A stretch of DNA of 64,000 nt, taken from positions 538,188-602,187 of the forward strand of contig NHBH01000001.1 in NCBI GenBank assembly GCA_002168225.1, read 5' to 3'. The DNA is from Micavibrio sp. TMED2 (lineage in GTDB: Bacteria; Pseudomonadota; Alphaproteobacteria; TMED2). Below the pieces are notes generated by a model. That model did not search any database. It saw only the letters and a list, made by a program, of their open reading frames with translations, and was not told where the DNA came from. Within the stretch, counting starts at the first letter, position 1, and each line of letters opens with the position of its first letter. The position numbers were made by a program, and so were the translations under genes. This document shows, piece by piece, positions 8,514 to 17,789 of the stretch.

Positions 8514-9151
8514 TGTTCTGGATTGTGGCAGCCACACTTTCCGCGCTGGTCTGTGCGATCATTGCGGCACCGCTGGTACGGTTCAACAGGCTGTCGGCGG
8601 CGGTGGTCATTGGCGTGCCCCTGCTAGCCATGGGCATGTATCTCTATCTCGGTAATCCGTCCATGCCGGACCAGCCGCTGGCCGGTCGTGACCAGTCGGC
8701 CTTGGCGCGCAACAGCAACGCGCTGGCCGCTGCCGACCGCTTGGCCCGGCAACTGGCCGCTGATCCCGACAACCTCGCCGGGTGGACCTTGCTCGGCCAG
8801 ACATGGCGGCTGCTCGGTCGCCACGGCGATGCAGCACAGGCATTCAGCCGGGCGGCGATGCTCGAGCCGGATAATGTGACCCTGCAACTGGCCCGGCTTG
8901 AGGCAATGATTGCCGCCGATGATGGCCAGATAGGTGTCGAGGCAGGGCGGTTGATTGATCGGCTCGTCCGTGACTTCCCCGATTTGCCCGGCACGCGGTT
9001 TTATCATGGACTGCAGTTATGGCAGGCGGGTGATCTGGAGACCGCAGTGGCCGAGTGGCGGGCCTTGCGCGCCGATGCTGTGGGGGATGAGCCATGGTTG
9101 CCGACACTGGAACGGCGTCTCGCCACGGTCGAAACACTCGGTCAGGACTAG
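8510..9151 (+). CDS. ccmI: Cytochrome c maturation TPR protein CcmI
   Basis: 213 aa with two N-terminal membrane helices (residues 2-20 and about 27-45) and a periplasmic region with TPR-like helices: DNLAGWTLLGQTWRLLGRHG then DAAQAFSRAAMLEPDN. CcmI proteins bind the C-terminal helix of apocytochrome c and present it to CcmF/H. It is short for the family (many are 300-450 aa), carrying about three TPR units. Last gene of the ccm operon; 9 bp separate it from the convergent gene at 9161. Confidence 0.85.
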   Translation: MMFWIVAATLSALVCAIIAAPLVRFNRLSAAVVIGVPLLAMGMYLYLGNPSMPDQPLAGRDQSALARNSNALAAADRLARQLAADPDNLAGWTLLGQTWRLLGRHGDAAQAFSRAAMLEPDNVTLQLARLEAMIAADDGQIGVEAGRLIDRLVRDFPDLPGTRFYHGLQLWQAGDLETAVAEWRALRADAVGDEPWLPTLERRLATVETLGQD

Positions 9152-9160
9152 CCTGCTGCG

Positions 9161-9844
9161 CTAGAGGCAGGCCATGCTCATGCGCTCATATTCCTGAGGA
9201 TTGTCGAGCGCCTGTTGCCGCCGGTCCCGTTCGGCATAGAGTTTGCGCATCTGTTGATCGACAAGCCCGCTGACCTGCCCGGTCAGATCCCGTTGCAGAT
9301 CAGGGGCAAGCCTGAACGGCACCGGTCCTGCTGCACCTTGCTGCAGTAGTTCGCTTTCCAGATGCGCTTCAATCAATCGCCGATACTCATTCACAACATT
9401 CCGGTCGATTTGCACATGTTTTTGCTCATGCTCGAGCAGGATGCGATATTCGCAGGTTCCGCGCTGGAGTTCTTTTGCCACAAAAATTCTGGATTGCAGG
9501 CTCAGCTGTATCACCAGTGAATTGATCCAGAGGCAGGTGTTGCCGGTGAAGAAACCGGTGCTTTCGCCAAAACCGATCTGGGTCTGTGCCTGAATATCGC
9601 CGACGGTCAGGCCGCCCACATGGTGACCATCCATGATCCCCAGTCGGGTATTGTTGTCACGTCCGGTCAGTTGGGCCAGATTTTGCGTGGTGTTGGTATG
9701 GACCGGTGAAATCTCCACCGTGACCTGAACGCTCGGCAAGCCTTCGCGTGTGCAGCTGGCTGCCTTGGCATCATGGACAGCCACAGGCGTCGTGAACCCG
9801 ATCAGGGCGATTATCAACGCCAGCGCGAACAGTTTGTTTCTCAT
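9161..9844 (-). CDS. Exported HExxH protein, paralogue 1 of 3 (putative zinc metalloprotease)
   Basis: 227 aa from the ATG at 9844, preceded by an AAGG ribosome site; the frame continues upstream but without signal-sequence character. A signal peptide (KLFALALIIALIGF, cleavage near AKA) indicates export. The core has GHHVGGLTVGDIQAQTQ, then a lone Cys-Leu-Trp, and GTCEYRILLEHEQKHVQID with an HExxH motif. A glutamine- and arginine-rich helix follows, and the last residues are ERMSMACL. No specific family recognised; the closest idea is the secreted DUF922-like Zn-protease group. It shares its pattern with the next two genes. Confidence 0.7.
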   Translation of the reverse strand: MRNKLFALALIIALIGFTTPVAVHDAKAASCTREGLPSVQVTVEISPVHTNTTQNLAQLTGRDNNTRLGIMDGHHVGGLTVGDIQAQTQIGFGESTGFFTGNTCLWINSLVIQLSLQSRIFVAKELQRGTCEYRILLEHEQKHVQIDRNVVNEYRRLIEAHLESELLQQGAAGPVPFRLAPDLQRDLTGQVSGLVDQQMRKLYAERDRRQQALDNPQEYERMSMACL

Positions 9845-9937
9845 CCGAACCTTCCCCATTCCAGTTATGTAGGGTGCCAGATCGACCCTGCCACTGCAAA
9901 TCATGGATTGGTGAGGTCGGATGATTTGACGCCCGGC

Positions 9938-10624
9938 TTATCTGCGTGAGGGGCAGATGCTGGCGACCCGCTGATACTCTGCCGGGGTATCGATCAGTGC
10001 CTGTCGCTGGTTCCGCTGTTTTTCGATGCGGTCCATTTCCAGATTGAGCTGGTCGGTAATCTGCTGCTGCAACTGTTCGCGCGCCTGTGCCAGCTGGCTG
10101 GTCTGGGTCTGCAACGGCAGGCGCAGTGAGGAGATCGAGCGTTGCGCGGCAGCACGGAGCAGGGGCGCTGCCTGACGCAGAACCAGAAGGTCGGTATTGT
10201 GGTGTTTGTACTCGTGTTCCAGCGCCGCGTTGTATTCGCAGGAGCCGCGCGGTCGGTCGCTGGAGATATAGATGATCGGATCATAGACCAGCGTCATATC
10301 GAGGCTTTGCAGGCCGAGGCAGGCAGCTGACCCTTGTGTCGCCTGCAGCATGTTGAACTGGGTGCGCAAGGTAATTTCCCCGTGATGCAGTCCGCCGATG
10401 CTGTGATGGCTGGTCAGCCCGGCGGCCCGGCCCGGATTGTGCCGGGTATAGAGCTGGCGCATCCGGTTCTGATCGGCATTGGGAATGATCCGCACCGGGC
10501 GGTTGTCGACATTGAGATTGAAGATCGGCGCATCCATGGTCGGGCACTGGATGCGCGGTTGCGCCTGCGCTTCCGGGGCGAGGGCGAGAATGAACAGAAT
10601 GATTGTGGCGGCAATAACTCTCAC
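9938..10624 (-). CDS. Exported HExxH protein, paralogue 2 of 3
   Basis: 228 aa beginning with GTG at 10624, 2 nt after the stop of the next gene upstream. A signal peptide (VIAATIILFILALAPEAQA) is followed by IQCPTM. The central pattern matches its neighbours: HHSIGGLHHGEITLRTQF, a Cys-Leu-Gly segment, and GSCEYNAALEHEYKHHNTD with HExxH. The C-terminal 80 residues are Gln/Arg-rich and probably coiled coil, ending in ASICPSRR. Predicted periplasmic metalloprotease or inactive relative. Confidence 0.7.
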   Translation of the reverse strand: MRVIAATIILFILALAPEAQAQPRIQCPTMDAPIFNLNVDNRPVRIIPNADQNRMRQLYTRHNPGRAAGLTSHHSIGGLHHGEITLRTQFNMLQATQGSAACLGLQSLDMTLVYDPIIYISSDRPRGSCEYNAALEHEYKHHNTDLLVLRQAAPLLRAAAQRSISSLRLPLQTQTSQLAQAREQLQQQITDQLNLEMDRIEKQRNQRQALIDTPAEYQRVASICPSRR

Positions 10625-10626
10625 AA

Positions 10627-11361
10627 TCAGCCGTCCTGCCCTCCGGTTGCCTGTCCACCGGGCAGCACCGGTGGCTGGTGCACAAAACGTCCGGCCCCGC
10701 GGCAGGCAGTCAGGGTTTCCAGATTTTCGATCGCGGAATCATGGGCTACCTGCAACTCTTCCTGTTCCTTGTTCAGGCGGTCGATTTCCGTCTGTACGGC
10801 GGCGGTGATGGCATCGCCGATCGGCTTGCCCTGCTGTTGCGCCTGTTCCGGCGGCATCGGGCCGAGCACGCCTATCTTGTCCACGACGGCCTTGGCTGCC
10901 TGTTGCACGGTTTTCAACTCGCGCAATACCAGTGCCTTGCCCTGGGTATAGTGTTCCATCTCATGCTCAGCGATGGCGTTGTGCATGCAGGTGCCCTCTT
11001 CATAGATCTGGTTGACGAAGAGGGTGCCGGCCAGCACCAGATCGATGGTGACCTTGGCAGGCCAGACGCAGGCACCGGAATTGTCCCGTGCGGTGGCACC
11101 GCCGAACTCGACATTGGTATTGGCGCTCATCTCAATCAGCATCAGCCCGCCAAGCGCCCGGGCGGTATGGGGAACGGGGACGGCAACCGGCTTGTTGGTC
11201 ATCTGGTTGATGCCGACCGATGTTTTGGTGAAATCCCGTTGCAGCGGCTGCTCGATCGGGCGTACGACCACTACCTGATGATCAGGCAGGGGGCAGGCCT
11301 GACCGGCTACAGCCATACCGGCGCCGGTGACGATATTGGAAAGCCATTCAAGGGCAGACAT
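10627..11361 (-). CDS. Exported HExxH protein, paralogue 3 of 3
   Basis: 244 aa from the ATG at 11361; the reading frame runs further upstream but lacks a plausible start context. The N-terminus ([18 protein letters not shown]) is a weak signal sequence with a Cys near the cleavage region, so a lipoprotein is possible though the lipobox is poor. The central region repeats the family pattern: [14 protein letters not shown], a Cys-Val-Trp, then [19 protein letters not shown] with HExxH. It ends in a Lys/Glu-rich helix and a Pro/Gly-rich tail. First gene of the three-gene operon. Confidence 0.68.
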   Translation of the reverse strand: MSALEWLSNIVTGAGMAVAGQACPLPDHQVVVVRPIEQPLQRDFTKTSVGINQMTNKPVAVPVPHTARALGGLMLIEMSANTNVEFGGATARDNSGACVWPAKVTIDLVLAGTLFVNQIYEEGTCMHNAIAEHEMEHYTQGKALVLRELKTVQQAAKAVVDKIGVLGPMPPEQAQQQGKPIGDAITAAVQTEIDRLNKEQEELQVAHDSAIENLETLTACRGAGRFVHQPPVLPGGQATGGQDG

Positions 11362-11591
11362 CGGTTTTATGCCTTGTTCATCCGGGGTTGGGCCGGGATG
11401 TCGTCTCCGGGCCTGCCCCAAGGGTATCGAACCATATCCGGGCCAGTATGCCCCCATCGCCTGATCCTGGTCAAAGACTGCGGCCCCTGCCTGACGGGCA
11501 TTTGACCGAAACAGATCGCTGCTATGCAAAAAAACCTTTGCAGCCTTGCATTTTGGGCTTAGCCTGCGCGCCATTCTGGTTCACACAGTTG

Positions 11592-12425
11592 ATGACCGAC
11601 GAGTTGATGCCCGCCGCTACCACTGCCGAAACCGCAGACGCTCCCAAGGCCGGAACGGCCGCTGTTCCTGCGCTCGAAATTGCCGACCTTCACAAACGCT
11701 TTGGTGGCCTTGAGGTGCTCAAGGGTATTTCGCTTGAGGCCCATGATGGCGATGTGATTTCGGTCATCGGATCGAGCGGTTCCGGCAAATCCACCATGCT
11801 GCGCTGTGTCAACCTGCTCGAAACCCCCGATCAGGGCGAAATCCGCGTTAATGGCGAACTGATCCGTATGCGCAAGCGGCGGGATGGTACGTCGGAGCCT
11901 GCCGACAAGCGGCAGGTGGAGCGCATCCGCGCCCGGCTCGGCATGGTGTTTCAGGGCTTTAACCTCTGGTCCCACAAAACCGCACTCGAGAATGTCATCG
12001 AGGCACCGATCTATGTGCAGGGTCGCAAGCGTGCCGAGGTGGTCGAGGAAGCCCATGAACTGCTGAACAAGGTTGGCGTTTCGGCCAAGGCGGGTGCCTA
12101 TCCGTCCGAACTGTCCGGTGGTCAGCAGCAACGGGTGGCGATTGCCCGGGCACTGGCCATGAAGCCCAAGGTTATGCTGTTCGATGAGCCGACCTCCGCC
12201 CTCGACCCCGAACTTGTGGGCGAGGTGCTGCGCGTGATGCGCAAGTTGGCCGAGGAAGGCAATACCATGCTGATCGTGACCCATGAGATGGGCTTTGCCC
12301 GCGAGGTCTCGTCCGAGGTGGTGTTCCTGCATCAGGGCCGGGTCGAGGAACGCGGCCCGCCGTCACAGGTTTTCGATATGCCGACCAGTGAGCGCTGTCG
12401 GCAGTTTCTGGCGAGCCAGCTCTGA
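11592..12425 (+). CDS. Polar amino acid ABC transporter, ATP-binding protein
   Basis: 277 aa from the ATG at 11592 (another at 11607 is possible). Motifs: Walker [21 protein letters not shown]-loop [17 protein letters not shown], signature [16 protein letters not shown], Walker [15 protein letters not shown] and switch [10 protein letters not shown]. The spacing and the ALENV-type helix are those of the HisP/OccP/GlnQ class importing histidine, arginine, octopine or glutamine-like substrates. The first 30 residues are Ala/Thr-rich and not part of the fold. Same strand and order as the binding protein and two permeases that follow. Confidence 0.92.
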   Translation: MTDELMPAATTAETADAPKAGTAAVPALEIADLHKRFGGLEVLKGISLEAHDGDVISVIGSSGSGKSTMLRCVNLLETPDQGEIRVNGELIRMRKRRDGTSEPADKRQVERIRARLGMVFQGFNLWSHKTALENVIEAPIYVQGRKRAEVVEEAHELLNKVGVSAKAGAYPSELSGGQQQRVAIARALAMKPKVMLFDEPTSALDPELVGEVLRVMRKLAEEGNTMLIVTHEMGFAREVSSEVVFLHQGRVEERGPPSQVFDMPTSERCRQFLASQL

Positions 12426-12486
12426 CGCTGGTGGCCGGTTTGAATTTCCCCCTTTCCCTTCATCCATTTCAGGAGATTTCCAAGCG

Positions 12487-13281
12487 ATGAAAAAACTTCT
12501 TACTCTGGCTGCTGCTGCCGTCATGGCAGTCACCATGGTTGGCGAAGCCGCCGCCCGTGACAAGATCACGATCGCCACCGAGGGCGCCTACCCTCCATTC
12601 AACATGACCGATACTGCCGGTAACCTGACCGGTTTCGACGTGGAGATCGCCAACGCTCTCTGTGACTACATGAAGGTCGAGTGTGAGATCGTTGCCCAGG
12701 ACTGGGACGGCATCATTCCAGCCCTGCTGGCCCATAAATACGACGCCATCGTTGCCTCCATGTCGATCACGGAAGAGCGCAAGAAGAGCGTTGCCTTCAC
12801 CGACAAATATTATGAGACCCCGGCCCGTTTCGTGGTTCCTGACGGTGCGATGGAAGAGTTCGACGTCGACGGTATGAAAGATGCGATGGACGGCAAGATT
12901 GTCGGCGTTCAGGCCTCCACCATTCACTCGAACTTCCTCGAGGACAATCTCGGTGATGCCATCGATATCCGTTATTACGACACCCAGGAACAGGCCAATC
13001 TCGACCTTGCTGCCGGTCGTGTCGATGCCCTGCTGGCTGACAGCATCGTGCTTGACGAGAGCTTCCTGAAAACCCCGGAAGGCGAGGGCTACGGCTTCGT
13101 CGGTCCGGCGCTTGACGGTTCTGTCTGGGCCGGTTTCGGTGAAGGCGTCGGTATCGCCGTGCGCAAGGAAGATGAAGATCTGGTCAAGATGTTCAATGAA
13201 GCGATCAAGGGCATTCGCGAGAATGGCGAGTACATGAACATCCAGCAGAAGTACTTTGACTTTGACATCTATGGCGGCTGA
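12487..13281 (+). CDS. Polar amino acid ABC transporter, periplasmic binding protein
   Basis: 264 aa with a strong AGGAG ribosome site before ATG 12487. A signal peptide (LLTLAAAAVMAVTMVG, cleavage near AAA) precedes a type 2 solute-binding fold. The opening ITIATEGAYPPFNMTDTAG and the LTGFDVEIANALC signature identify SBP family 3, which binds Lys/Arg/His/ornithine or Gln. The Arg in a SMSITEERKKSVAFTDKYY segment and the Asp in the VDALLADS loop are in the usual ligand-contact positions. Likely the most expressed gene of the operon, since a stem-loop follows it. Confidence 0.92.
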   Translation: MKKLLTLAAAAVMAVTMVGEAAARDKITIATEGAYPPFNMTDTAGNLTGFDVEIANALCDYMKVECEIVAQDWDGIIPALLAHKYDAIVASMSITEERKKSVAFTDKYYETPARFVVPDGAMEEFDVDGMKDAMDGKIVGVQASTIHSNFLEDNLGDAIDIRYYDTQEQANLDLAAGRVDALLADSIVLDESFLKTPEGEGYGFVGPALDGSVWAGFGEGVGIAVRKEDEDLVKMFNEAIKGIRENGEYMNIQQKYFDFDIYGG

Positions 13282-13301
13282 TTGCCGTTGATAACATGAC
13301 C

Positions 13302-13343
13302 GGGGGCGGCAGTCTGATGATCATCTGCCGCCCCCGCTCTTTT
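13302..13343 (+). terminator. Stem-loop between binding protein and permease genes
   Basis: An 11-bp perfect GC-rich inverted repeat (13302-13312 with 13325-13335, 12-nt loop) followed by GCTCTTTT. It lies 20 bp after the binding-protein stop and 48 bp before the first permease. It probably acts as a partial terminator or 3'-end protector that keeps binding protein mRNA in excess over permease mRNA. Confidence 0.75.
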
Positions 13344-13390
13344 GATGAACACTTGTTTCACGTTGATTTGAGCAGACTGACCAGCGGCCA

Positions 13391-14113
13391 ATGCAGGAAA
13401 CCCTCGCACTTTTTGCCATCGGTGATACCGGATGGGGCGATGAGCTCCTTGACGGGCTGTGGCTAACCGTACGGCTGGCGCTGGTTTCCTATGCCATCGG
13501 TTTTGTCATCGGGCTGCTCGGTGCCGGGGCCAAGCTCTCGCCCTTTGCCCTGTTGCGCGGTGCCGCCGAGACCTACACCACGGTCATTCGCGGCGTGCCG
13601 GAAATCCTTGTGGTGTTCCTGATCTATTTTGGCGGCAGTGTCGCGCTCGGCGGTTTTCTCAACCTGATCGGTTATGAGGGCCGGGTCGAGATCAATGGCT
13701 TCATTGCCGGTGTCGTGGCGCTGGCGACCGTGTCCGGTGCCTATCAGACCGAGGTATTGCGCGCCGGTATTCTCGCCGTGCCATCGGGGCAGATTGAGGC
13801 GGCTGACGCAATCGGGATGCCGAAGCTGCTGCGGTTCCGGCGAATTGTTCTGCCGCAACTGTTGCGCTATGCGCTGCCTGCGCTCGGCAATCTCTGGCTG
13901 GTGATGCTGAAGGATACCGCGATTATCTCTGTGGTCGGACTTGATGAGTTGCTGCGTTCTGCCGATGTGGCCGGACGCTCAACCAGAATGCAATTCACTT
14001 TCTTCATGGCGGCAGCATTGCTGTATCTGGTGCTGACGGTCATCTCCATGGCGGTAATCCAGCTGATTGAGCGTGGCACCATGCGCGGCGTCAAGCGCGC
14101 GTCACGGGCGTAG
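13391..14113 (+). CDS. Polar amino acid ABC transporter permease (HisQ-like)
   Basis: 240 aa with five or so membrane helices. It starts with a short non-helical N-terminus and the ELLDGLWLTVRLALVSYAI helix. The EAA loop, which contacts the ATPase, reads EAADAIGMPKLLRFRRIVLPQ (about residues 137-157, key residues E, A, G and LP). It pairs with the next permease as a heterodimer in the inner membrane. 12 nt separate the two genes. Confidence 0.92.
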   Translation: MQETLALFAIGDTGWGDELLDGLWLTVRLALVSYAIGFVIGLLGAGAKLSPFALLRGAAETYTTVIRGVPEILVVFLIYFGGSVALGGFLNLIGYEGRVEINGFIAGVVALATVSGAYQTEVLRAGILAVPSGQIEAADAIGMPKLLRFRRIVLPQLLRYALPALGNLWLVMLKDTAIISVVGLDELLRSADVAGRSTRMQFTFFMAAALLYLVLTVISMAVIQLIERGTMRGVKRASRA

Positions 14114-14125
14114 GGGATCGCGGCG

Positions 14126-14914
14126 ATGGAAACCCTGCATACCGTTCTCAACTTCTTGCTAGGCTGGGCGCTGGACGCCGATCTGATTATCCGCGCCATT
14201 CCCGGCCTGATTGACGGTGCCGCCGTGACCGGCACGATGATCGGTTTCAGCCTGCTGATCGGATTGGTATTGGCCATCGCGCTTGCGGCCATGCGCCTGT
14301 CGGGCAAGCCGTGGCTCAACGGCCCGGCCTATGCCTATATGTTCTTCTTTCGCGGTACGCCGCTGCTGGTGCAGATATTCCTGATCTACAACCTGCCGGG
14401 CCTGTTCGAGGATCTGCGCAAGAGTCCGATCTGGCCCCTGATCCGCGATCCGATCTACTGGGCCATTCTGGCGCTGGCGCTGAACACGGCGGCCTATACC
14501 GCCGAGATCATCCGGGGCGCCATTCTGGCAGTACCGGCAAACGAGATTGAGGCCGCCCGGGCCATGGGCATGTCGCGCTGGATGGTGCTGCGCCGGATCA
14601 TGGTGCCCCATGCCTTGCGTATCTCAATCCCGGCCTATGCCAATGAAGTGATCCTGCTGCTCAAGGGCAGTGCACTGGTTTCCGCGATCTCGATCATGGA
14701 TATTGCCGGGCAGGCACAGCGCCTCTATGCCCGCACCTATGCGCCGTTCGAGCCGCTGATCGCAGCGGGGCTGGTCTATCTGGCGATCACCTTCATCATC
14801 ACCCGGCTGGCCCGTTTCGGTGAGTATATGACGACACCGGAAGGTCGGCGCTGGTGGCGGCGCATCCGCTATCTGCGCAGCAGGGAGCCGGAGCCGGGCC
14901 TCAACCCGTCATAG
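14126..14914 (+). CDS. Polar amino acid ABC transporter permease (HisM-like)
   Basis: 262 aa, five to six membrane helices. The YMFFFRGTPLLVQIFLIYN segment is a hallmark of HisM-type permeases, and the EAA loop reads EAARAMGMSRWMVLRRIMVPH. The cytoplasmic tail after the last helix is Arg-rich. Last gene of the importer operon; the next gene converges from the other strand after 37 bp. Confidence 0.92.
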   Translation: METLHTVLNFLLGWALDADLIIRAIPGLIDGAAVTGTMIGFSLLIGLVLAIALAAMRLSGKPWLNGPAYAYMFFFRGTPLLVQIFLIYNLPGLFEDLRKSPIWPLIRDPIYWAILALALNTAAYTAEIIRGAILAVPANEIEAARAMGMSRWMVLRRIMVPHALRISIPAYANEVILLLKGSALVSAISIMDIAGQAQRLYARTYAPFEPLIAAGLVYLAITFIITRLARFGEYMTTPEGRRWWRRIRYLRSREPEPGLNPS

Positions 14915-14951
14915 CCCCATCGACAGTGCTGCGGTCGAAACCGGGCCCGTC

Positions 14952-15455
14952 CTATTCCTGTTTGAATTTCTCGATGGCCATATCGAGGCCACGCACTAAC
15001 TGGCTGCCGACCGGGCCGCCATCGCCGCGCATGTTATGGGCGAGCACGGCGGTCATGGCATCCACATGAGCCTGGATGACGGCAATGCGCTTGGGGCTGA
15101 GTTCGGTCATGCTGTCGGTGAAATTGAACAGACCATCACCGAAACGGGTCAGCAGCGGGAAGTTGAAGGTGCCTGCCTCACCCTTGATTTCGCGGGCGGC
15201 CATGGCGACCTTGCGGATCAACTCGGTATCGCCGGGGTTGGCGGATTTCAGGGACTGGGCCAGATTGCGCAGTTCGTTGAGATCGGTTTTGACCTTGGTT
15301 ACATAGTCATCACCACGCGCCGAGACCGCCTTTTCGGTGCGCTCAATCACCTTGGCATTGAATTTCGCGTTCGGGCCGCCACCAACCTTGTTCTTCAACT
15401 TGGTTGAAGGCTTGATGATCTCGACCTTGTCGCTATCGTTTCCATCACTGGCCAT
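14952..15455 (-). CDS. HPt-like protein A (phospho-His position is Arg)
   Basis: 167 aa, highly helical, with a GGAGG ribosome site before the ATG at 15455. After a charged N-terminus, a long helix (EKAVSARGDDYVTKVKTDL) leads to AAREIKGEAGTFNFPLLTRF (about residues 86-105). This looks like the HPt helix motif HxxKGxAxxxG, but Arg replaces the phospho-accepting His. The C-terminus carries HVDAMTAVLAHNMRGDGGPVG, which recurs in its two paralogues in this window. It is the second gene of an operon, 22 nt after a CheY-like regulator. HPt assignment is from motif pattern only; it may be a dedicated binding partner rather than a phosphotransferase. Confidence 0.65.
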   Translation of the reverse strand: MASDGNDSDKVEIIKPSTKLKNKVGGGPNAKFNAKVIERTEKAVSARGDDYVTKVKTDLNELRNLAQSLKSANPGDTELIRKVAMAAREIKGEAGTFNFPLLTRFGDGLFNFTDSMTELSPKRIAVIQAHVDAMTAVLAHNMRGDGGPVGSQLVRGLDMAIEKFKQE

Positions 15456-15477
15456 GATGCGGCCTCCGCTCCTTCAT

Positions 15478-15999
15478 TCAGCCGCGGTTGCGGCGGTCCG
15501 GGCCGTTGAATGTCGCATTTCTGCGCCGTCTGTCCGGTCCGAAGTAATTCGTTGATTTTACAAAAGCGCGTGGCTTTTCGATGATGCTTGTCAAACGCGA
15601 CACCACTGATTTGACGGAAACCGGTTTGGTCAAGAACTCGTTCACCCCGTAATCACGGGCTTCGATAACCCAATCAAGAGTTGAATAGGCCGATACCATG
15701 ACAAAGGGCATGTAGCGAACTTCAGGATTGGGATGGTCGCGCACCCATTTCAACAGTTTGAGCCCGTCCATCGGCTCCATCGCCCAGTCGGTAAAGACCA
15801 CGTCAAACAAGCTGTCTTCCCTGCCATCCTCCACGGCTGTATTGATCTTGTCTATGGCATCCTTGCCGTCGGTTGCGGCAATCACAGTTTTGCAACCAAG
15901 ACCTTCAAAAATTTCTATCAGCAGACCGAGCATGAAATCGCTGTCGTCAACGACCAGTATCTTCAGGTCCGACAGATCATACTCACCACTACTACTCAT
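15478..15999 (-). CDS. CheY-like response regulator A with DRRR tail
   Basis: 173 aa: a single receiver domain (about residues 10-135) and a short basic tail, no output domain. Acidic pair VVDDS, phospho-acceptor Asp in VVFTDWAMEPMDG, switch Ser in VMVSAYS, and Lys in FLTKPVS are all present, so it should be phosphorylatable. The tail STNYFGPDRRRRNATFNG is shared with the two other regulators here. First gene of module A. Probably signals by protein-protein contact, with the HPt-like neighbour the obvious candidate. Confidence 0.88.
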   Translation of the reverse strand: MSSSGEYDLSDLKILVVDDSDFMLGLLIEIFEGLGCKTVIAATDGKDAIDKINTAVEDGREDSLFDVVFTDWAMEPMDGLKLLKWVRDHPNPEVRYMPFVMVSAYSTLDWVIEARDYGVNEFLTKPVSVKSVVSRLTSIIEKPRAFVKSTNYFGPDRRRRNATFNGPDRRNRG

Positions 16000-16239
16000 C
16001 TTTTAACTACATATTCTCAACAGCTGGTTACCTGAAACAGCCGGTCTGGATTGCTGCTATCTCAGGGCTATCTGTATGTTTCTCTTTCAGTTTGTCATAC
16101 CTGATCCGCGACCAATCGCAAAAGGCCTAATCAAATTACAGAAATTACGATGGCGTTTGATGCAGACCACACACAATAATACCGAAAAATGTCTGGAAGA
16201 CCGGGGGACTGTGATTGGCAAACCGATGATCCGGCAGGG

Positions 16240-16803
16240 TCAGGAAACCGCAACACGCTGGATCGCGCGGCGCAGTGAATTGGAGAGTTCCTCGCCCAGC
16301 TGACCGCCGGTCCCGGCGACATTCTGGCTGACGACCACATCAATCGCATCGATATGCGCCTTGATCAGGTCGAGTTGGCGATCATTTACTGTCACCATCT
16401 GACGGGTGAACTGGTACAGGCTGTCACCAAACCGACCAAGCAGGGCATAGCCGAAGGTTTCCGCCTGTCCCTTGATTTCGCGCCCGATCTGGCTCAATGC
16501 CTGGATGGCGGGTTCCGGTTTGCTTCGGCTGGCGCGCAATTCCTGATAGAGCTGGCGCAGCTGGTCACGATCCTTGCCGGCCTGTTCCAGATACTTTTCC
16601 TTGTGCTGTTCAACCGCGGCTTCGGCCCGCATGATCGCGGCCTCGGAGATGTGCCCGCCGCCGACCTCATGGCCACCGACCTTTTCCCTGAGGGTATTCT
16701 TGCGGTTGATCAGGTGATGATCACCGCCGGTCCGTGTGCCCATACCCTGCTGGCCCAAGCTGGATTGGTCCAAACCGGTTTGGCGTCTAGTGCCGTTGTT
16801 CAT
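16240..16803 (-). CDS. HPt-like protein B (phospho-His position is Arg)
   Basis: 187 aa from the ATG at 16803; an in-frame start at 16875 is possible but gives an unrelated leader. The N-terminal 50 residues are Gly/Gln/Asn-rich and likely disordered. The helical core aligns with protein A by eye: AEAAVEQHKEKYLEQAGKDR, then IGREIKGQAETFGYALLGRF with Arg at the phospho-His position, then HIDAIDVVVSQNVAGTGGQLG. Second gene of module B, 128 bp after its response regulator. Confidence 0.63.
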   Translation of the reverse strand: MNNGTRRQTGLDQSSLGQQGMGTRTGGDHHLINRKNTLREKVGGHEVGGGHISEAAIMRAEAAVEQHKEKYLEQAGKDRDQLRQLYQELRASRSKPEPAIQALSQIGREIKGQAETFGYALLGRFGDSLYQFTRQMVTVNDRQLDLIKAHIDAIDVVVSQNVAGTGGQLGEELSNSLRRAIQRVAVS

Positions 16804-16931
16804 AAACCCGCCGAATTTGCGAATGCAGTAACCTGCCCCAAGGGTCGAAACCCTTCCCTCGGAACAATCTATCACAAAATCAAATAAAATTTGCCTGAAA
16901 TTATCGCATCATGCGACGGCCAGACGCAGTG

Positions 16932-17459
16932 TCAGGTGCCCTTGCGCCGTTCGGTGCCGCCATAGGGCAGTTTCTGACGCCGCCGGTCGGGACCGAAATA
17001 GTTGCTGGTGCGGATGAAAGGGCGGGGTCGTTCGATAACCGTCAACAGCCGTTTGGCGACCGCCTGTGCCGATACCGGCTTGGTCAGGAATTCGGTGGCC
17101 CCCCAGTCACGGGCCTGGGTTACCCAGTCCATGGTGGAATAGGCGGTCAGCATGATGAACGGCATGAAGCGGATGGCTTCATTATCGTGAGTGCGGATCC
17201 ATTTGAGCAGGTCGAGGCCGTTCATCGGCTTCATCGCCCAGTCGGAAATGACCACATCGTAATCCGAATGGCTGTCCATACCATTGCTGGTGGAGCGAAG
17301 CAGTTCCGAGATGGCATCCTCGCCATTGCTGATCGAGGTGATGTTGCCGACCTCAAGATTTTCCAGCAGCGCCATCATGATCTCGCGCATGAACGAGCTG
17401 TCCTCGACCAGAAGGATCGACAGTTTGCTCAGGTCATAAACAAGATTGGAAGTTGCCAC
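16932..17459 (-). CDS. CheY-like response regulator B with DRRR tail
   Basis: 175 aa, starting with GTG at 17459; no better start is visible. Receiver domain with acidic pair LLVEDSS, phospho-acceptor Asp in VVISDWAMKPMNG, switch Thr in IMLTAYS, and Lys in FLTKPVS. The tail RTSNYFGPDRRRQKLPYGG matches regulators A and C. It is most similar to regulator A (shared DWAM, LLKW and YSTxDWV segments), suggesting a recent duplication of modules A and B. Confidence 0.87.
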   Translation of the reverse strand: MATSNLVYDLSKLSILLVEDSSFMREIMMALLENLEVGNITSISNGEDAISELLRSTSNGMDSHSDYDVVISDWAMKPMNGLDLLKWIRTHDNEAIRFMPFIMLTAYSTMDWVTQARDWGATEFLTKPVSAQAVAKRLLTVIERPRPFIRTSNYFGPDRRRQKLPYGGTERRKGT

Positions 17460-17789
17460 AGTCGCAGGGTTTCTGAAGTTGTTTAACGGTTATTCATTCG
17501 ACAAATCATATGGCGCGAACTCTCTGTTTATCAAAGCCATGTCATTTTTTCCACCTTAGTATCAGCAAGTCTCCCCCGCACAAATCGGGGGATGCCGGAC
17601 GAACACAGGATGTTTTCCGGCATTTGCACCCGACTTTCCGATGTGATTTGGTCACGTGTGCAGGATAACCCGCAGTGACGATCAAAATGTTAATATATCA
17701 GGAACCTTGTGTTGTTCATGATCGGACACTAGGTTCCCGCTCGATAGGCGTTGTTCGACGTCCCACCCACTGATGAGAGAAGACAAGAC
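17460..17789. other. Intergenic region between response regulator B and yggT
   Basis: About 330 bp without a convincing gene, AT-richer than its flanks. It must hold the divergent promoters for regulator B (left) and yggT-folD (right). Two adjacent hairpins are visible: 17572-17578 with 17586-17592, and 17593-17598 with 17617-17622. No T-run follows either closely, so they may be operator or leader structures. Confidence 0.5.
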
